Assembly (NCBI GenBank): GCA_022777285.1
Contig: JALFGN010000016.1
Span: forward strand, 1-41,222
DNA: 41,222 nucleotides
DNA from: Blautia sp.
GTDB taxonomy: Bacteria; Bacillota; Clostridia; Lachnospirales; Lachnospiraceae
Direction of reading: 5' to 3'
Under the pieces are notes generated by a model, which saw nothing but the letters and a program-made list of their open reading frames with translations, ran no database searches and was not told where the DNA came from. Below are positions 38,813 to 41,222 of the stretch, piece by piece (the stretch's first letter is position 1; each line of letters begins with the position of its first letter). Made by a program: the position numbers and the translations under genes.

Positions 38813-38848
38813 ACGGGTTCCGAAGATACCGGAACCCGTTATTTTTTT
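38813..38848 (+). terminator. Terminator downstream of tRNA-Gly
   Basis: ACGGGTTCCG pairs with CGGAACCCGT (10 bp), followed by TATTTTTTT. Confidence 0.9.
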
Positions 38849-38905
38849 CGAAAATAACAATCGTGAAAGGAAAAAGCTAAAGTTGGCAGTACAGCAGAAA
38901 ATGAT

Positions 38906-38933
38906 TTGAAACGTGAAAGAAGTATGCTATAAT
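38906..38933 (+). promoter_or_regulatory. Promoter of the pstA gene
   Basis: TTGAAA, a 16-base spacer, and a perfect TATAAT with an extended TG (TGCTATAAT), 45 bases before the start codon. Confidence 0.8.
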
Positions 38934-38978
38934 GGACGAAAAGCAGCCGTGACAGCGGGCATCAGGGAGGGCTTCATT

Positions 38979-39317
38979 ATGAAAATGATATTTGCAGTTG
39001 TGCATAAAGAAGATGAAGGATTTGTGGTAGAACGTTTGAATAAAGAGCAGATCAGTGTTACAAAGCTTGCCAGTACAGGTGGTTTTCTGAGAAAAGGCAA
39101 TACTACCTTAATGATCGGAGTAGAAGAAGAAAAAGTGGATCTGGTTATTCAGATTATAAAGGAAGAATGTTCCAGAAGAAAAGAAATGCTGATCAATCCG
39201 ACTTATTCTGCAGGAACAAAAGGTCCGGTGCTGGGATATTCTGCACCGCCGGTAACCATTGATGTGGGCGGTGCAACCGTATTTATTGTGAATGTAGAAA
39301 GTTATATGAAACTGTAA
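38979..39317 (+). CDS. pstA: Cyclic-di-AMP receptor PstA (DarA, DUF970)
   Basis: A 112-residue PII-like protein that binds cyclic di-AMP; its downstream target is not well established in any species. The ATG at 38979 has AGGGAGGG upstream, and an open frame back to 38913 overlaps the promoter. Family motifs are clear: KMIFAVVHKEDEGFVVERLN, the TKLASTGGFLRKGNTTLMIGVE nucleotide-binding stretch, and the C-terminal GGATVFIVNVESYMKL. It is followed by a cupin gene after 25 bases, probably in the same transcript. No cyclase or phosphodiesterase gene is in the window. Confidence 0.93.
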   Translation: MKMIFAVVHKEDEGFVVERLNKEQISVTKLASTGGFLRKGNTTLMIGVEEEKVDLVIQIIKEECSRRKEMLINPTYSAGTKGPVLGYSAPPVTIDVGGATVFIVNVESYMKL

Positions 39318-39342
39318 ACAGGAAAAATGGAGGGAACAGAAA

Positions 39343-39693
39343 ATGGTTCGCAGAACAAGAACAATCGTACAGGAAAATGTCAGAGGCGGGAAAGGTGCAG
39401 TGGAGTTTCATCACATTCTTTCAGAAGAAGAATTGTATGGACATGGAAAATTATATGCAAAAGTAGTTATCAGACCACATAGTTCCATTGGAATGCATCA
39501 GCATGTGGGAAATACAGAGCCTTATTTTGTATTGAAAGGTACCGGAGTATTTGTAGATAATGATGGAAGTCGTACAGAAGTACATCCTGGTGACGTATGT
39601 GTAATTGAACCGGGACAGAGCCACAGCATGGAAAATAATACCGATGAGGATTTTGAAATGATGGCACTGATTTATAATGATCGCTGCGATTAA
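39343..39693 (+). CDS. Cupin domain protein
   Basis: A 116-residue single-domain cupin. The metal site of the cupin fold is intact: H52 and H54 in GMHQHVGNTEPYFVLKG, E59, and H94 in EPGQSHSMEN. The GTGVFVDNDGSRTEVHPGDVCVIEPG stretch forms the beta-barrel turns. There is no second domain to suggest a substrate, so no enzyme name is given. It is probably cotranscribed with pstA; ATGGAGGG precedes the start. Confidence 0.87.
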   Translation: MVRRTRTIVQENVRGGKGAVEFHHILSEEELYGHGKLYAKVVIRPHSSIGMHQHVGNTEPYFVLKGTGVFVDNDGSRTEVHPGDVCVIEPGQSHSMENNTDEDFEMMALIYNDRCD

Positions 39694-39791
39694 AAAGAGG
39701 AAAACCCGTGGGAATGCTTGCCAAAAAGGCGGTATAATGTTAAAATCAAAACATAGACAATTATTCACAAGAGAAGGCGGAGGAATTTAAA

Positions 39792-40178
39792 ATGAAAAAA
39801 CTTAAAGTAGTAAAGGGCGCAAAATGTATGGCTTGTCTGGAATGTGTAAGAGCATGTTCTACAAGCTTCTACAAGGAATTTGATCCTGGAAAGTCCTGTA
39901 TCCAGATCGTTGAGAGAAAAGGTGAACCAAAACCGATGGCTTGTGTTCAGTGCGGAAAATGTGCAGAAGCCTGTCCGGAAGGCGCGATTACACAGAATGC
40001 AAAAGGCGTTTATATGGTTAATAAGAAAAAATGTACAGGATGTGGAAAATGTGCAGAAGCCTGTCCATTTGGTCTGATGGTGAAAGCGGAAGATTCACCG
40101 GTAAGCAGCAAATGTATCGCATGTGGTATTTGTGCAAAAGCTTGTCCGATGGATGTTCTGGAAGTTGTAGAAGGTTAA
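39792..40178 (+). CDS. Four-cluster (4 x [4Fe-4S]) ferredoxin-like electron carrier
   Basis: A 128-residue iron-sulfur protein with four complete CxxCxxCxxxC motifs: C12-15-18-22, C51-54-57-61, C81-84-87-91 and C108-111-114-118, plus a lone C36. This is the layout of electron-transfer subunits such as CooF or HycB. Here no dehydrogenase, hydrogenase or oxidoreductase gene is adjacent, so the partner must be elsewhere. GGCGGAGG precedes the ATG. A TATAAT at 39732-39737 may be its -10, with no good -35. A terminator follows directly, so it is a single-gene unit. Confidence 0.93.
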   Translation: MKKLKVVKGAKCMACLECVRACSTSFYKEFDPGKSCIQIVERKGEPKPMACVQCGKCAEACPEGAITQNAKGVYMVNKKKCTGCGKCAEACPFGLMVKAEDSPVSSKCIACGICAKACPMDVLEVVEG

Positions 40179-40190
40179 GGAACGGATGAT

Positions 40191-40226
40191 TGCCGCAGTA
40201 ACGTTGTGTACTGCGGCAGTTTTTGT
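40191..40226 (+). terminator. Terminator of the ferredoxin gene
   Basis: TGCCGCAGTA (40191-40200) and TACTGCGGCA (40209-40218) form a perfect 10-bp stem with an 8-base loop, followed by GTTTTTG. It lies 12 bases after the ferredoxin stop, and shows that the hydrolase must start after it. Confidence 0.92.
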
Positions 40227-40242
40227 ATGTAAGGGTGTGTAT

Positions 40243-41160
40243 ATGGTGAAAAATATAACAGAATTGCTGTCGCAATACGATGGATTAAAACTTTCGATTC
40301 TTTGGCTTGCGCCAAAGGGAACAGCGGAGGGGATTTTACAGATTTCTCATGGTATGAGTGAGAACAAAGAGCGTTATCTTCCGTTTATGAAGTATATGGC
40401 ACAAAGAGGCTATGTCTGTGTGATTCATGATCATAGAGGTCATGGGCAGAGTGTGCTGGATAGAGAAGATCTTGGCTATATGTATGGAGGCAAAAATACA
40501 GCACTGGTGAGGGATTTGCATCAGGTGAGTCTTTGGGCAAAGGAAAAATTCCCCGGTCTTCCTCTTTACCTGTTAGGACACAGTATGGGAAGTCTGATTG
40601 CGAGAAATTATCTGAAAGACTATGATGATGAAATTGACAAACTGATTCTTACCGGACCGCCGTGCAGGAATACAGCTGCTGGCCTGGGGCTTTTGATTGC
40701 ACGCATGGAAAAGGGAATCTGTGGAGCACATCACAGAAGTAAGTTGTTGGAGACCATGTCTTTCGGAATGTTTGCCAGACGATTCCGGCAGGAAGAAAGC
40801 CGTTTTGCCTGGGTATGTGCAAACAGGCAGGTGGTAGAAGAATATGAAGCGTCACAAGACTGTGGTTTTACCTTTACAGCAGATGCGTATGAGAGCCTGA
40901 TGCTGCTTATGAAAGCTACATACAGTAGGAAAGGCTGGAAAGTAAAACATCCGAAGCTGCCGATTCTCTTTCTGGCAGGACAAGAGGATCCTTGTGTGGG
41001 AAACGGCAGAAAATTTGTGCAGGAACTGCAGCATATGAAACGCGTTGGCTATAAGAAACTGACGGGAAAAATGTATCCAGGTATGCGGCATGAGATTTTG
41101 AATGAAACGGAAAAATATACTGTATACAAAAATATTTATGAATATCTGAAACGTGAGTAG
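40243..41160 (+). CDS. Alpha/beta hydrolase (monoacylglycerol lipase/lysophospholipase-like)
   Basis: A 305-residue serine hydrolase of the alpha/beta fold, Hydrolase_4/lysophospholipase type. The nucleophile is S114 in LLGHSMGSLIARNYL, the acid is probably D249 in AGQEDPCVGNG, and the histidine is H283 in YPGMRHEIL. The oxyanion motif HGMSENKERY and DHRGHGQS are typical of the monoacylglycerol lipase branch. The start is the ATG at 40243 with AAGGGTG upstream; an in-frame ATG at 40186 would lie before the ferredoxin terminator. There is no signal peptide, so it is cytoplasmic. The substrate is uncertain. The last 62 bases of the window hold nothing I can identify. Confidence 0.88.
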   Translation: MVKNITELLSQYDGLKLSILWLAPKGTAEGILQISHGMSENKERYLPFMKYMAQRGYVCVIHDHRGHGQSVLDREDLGYMYGGKNTALVRDLHQVSLWAKEKFPGLPLYLLGHSMGSLIARNYLKDYDDEIDKLILTGPPCRNTAAGLGLLIARMEKGICGAHHRSKLLETMSFGMFARRFRQEESRFAWVCANRQVVEEYEASQDCGFTFTADAYESLMLLMKATYSRKGWKVKHPKLPILFLAGQEDPCVGNGRKFVQELQHMKRVGYKKLTGKMYPGMRHEILNETEKYTVYKNIYEYLKRE

Positions 41161-41222
41161 AAAAATGTTAACCGTAAATAATACGCAGTTGAAGAGGCAA
41201 ACAGCCTGATTGAGGCAGATTT

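Noticed and set aside
38587-38880. 97-codon frame across the tRNA gene
   Set aside because: It reads through tRNA-Gly and its terminator and has no ribosome binding site.
40186-40242. Hydrophobic N-terminal extension of the alpha/beta hydrolase resembling a signal peptide
   Set aside because: These codons lie within the ferredoxin terminator; the ATG at 40243 follows a better ribosome binding site and begins a normal hydrolase.

Overview
The window is a stretch of chromosome from a low-GC, Gram-positive, spore-forming-type Clostridia, most likely a member of the Lachnospiraceae (Blautia/Ruminococcus/Dorea-like). This rests on family content (CodY, HrcA with CIRCE operators, a SigK-type sporulation sigma factor, IreB, PstA, TrmR/TrhP, an RNase J next to YlbF), on AGGAGG ribosome binding sites and on short spacing. 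Nearly everything is a recognisable housekeeping gene. I see no phage, insertion sequence, CRISPR array or obvious defence locus.

Layout. 1-3.9 kb: the 3' part of ftsX, an S41 C-terminal processing peptidase, and a convergent NCS2/AzgA purine permease. 4.2-11.2 kb: uvrB behind a promoter with LexA-like boxes, then the class I heat-shock operon hrcA-grpE-dnaK-dnaJ behind a CIRCE operator. 11.4-16.4 kb: an AEC-family transporter followed by prmA, rsmE, a cysteine desulfurase and thiI (rRNA, ribosomal protein and tRNA modification). 16.4-16.7 kb: a convergent HPr-like gene that lacks the phosphorylatable histidine.

16.8-23.8 kb: mtaB, then ireB-ruvX-DUF1292, RNase J, ylbF, a short MltG-like protein, trmR and a U32-type trhP. 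This resembles the B. subtilis yrzL-yrrK-yrzB-yrrL-yrrM-yrrO neighbourhood. 23.8-24.4 kb: a convergent sigK. 24.6-30.1 kb: comM-dprA-topA and codY. 30.3-32.4 kb: groES-groEL behind a second CIRCE. 32.5-41.2 kb: a small membrane protein, guaB, an amidase, a 39-residue ORF, a GH31 alpha-xylosidase, a TM1586-type nitroreductase, tRNA-Gly(GCC), pstA, a cupin, a four-cluster ferredoxin and an alpha/beta hydrolase.

How the parts fit. HrcA made at 6.3 kb should repress both its own operon and groESL, 24 kb away, through two perfect CIRCE sites. NifS-like desulfurase plus ThiI, MtaB, and TrmR plus TrhP make this region rich in tRNA modification. Protein starts were reassigned wherever a ribosome binding site pointed to an internal start.

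The least ordinary signals are: a codon-usage break inside uvrB; LexA-like boxes on the uvrB promoter; a His-less HPr; a SigK without a pro-sequence behind a sigma-K-like promoter; an MltG-like protein without its catalytic domain; a 39-aa ORF with its own ribosome binding site; and a 35-nt GGGGACGG palindrome after the alpha-xylosidase gene. I did not find a convincing new multi-gene system.
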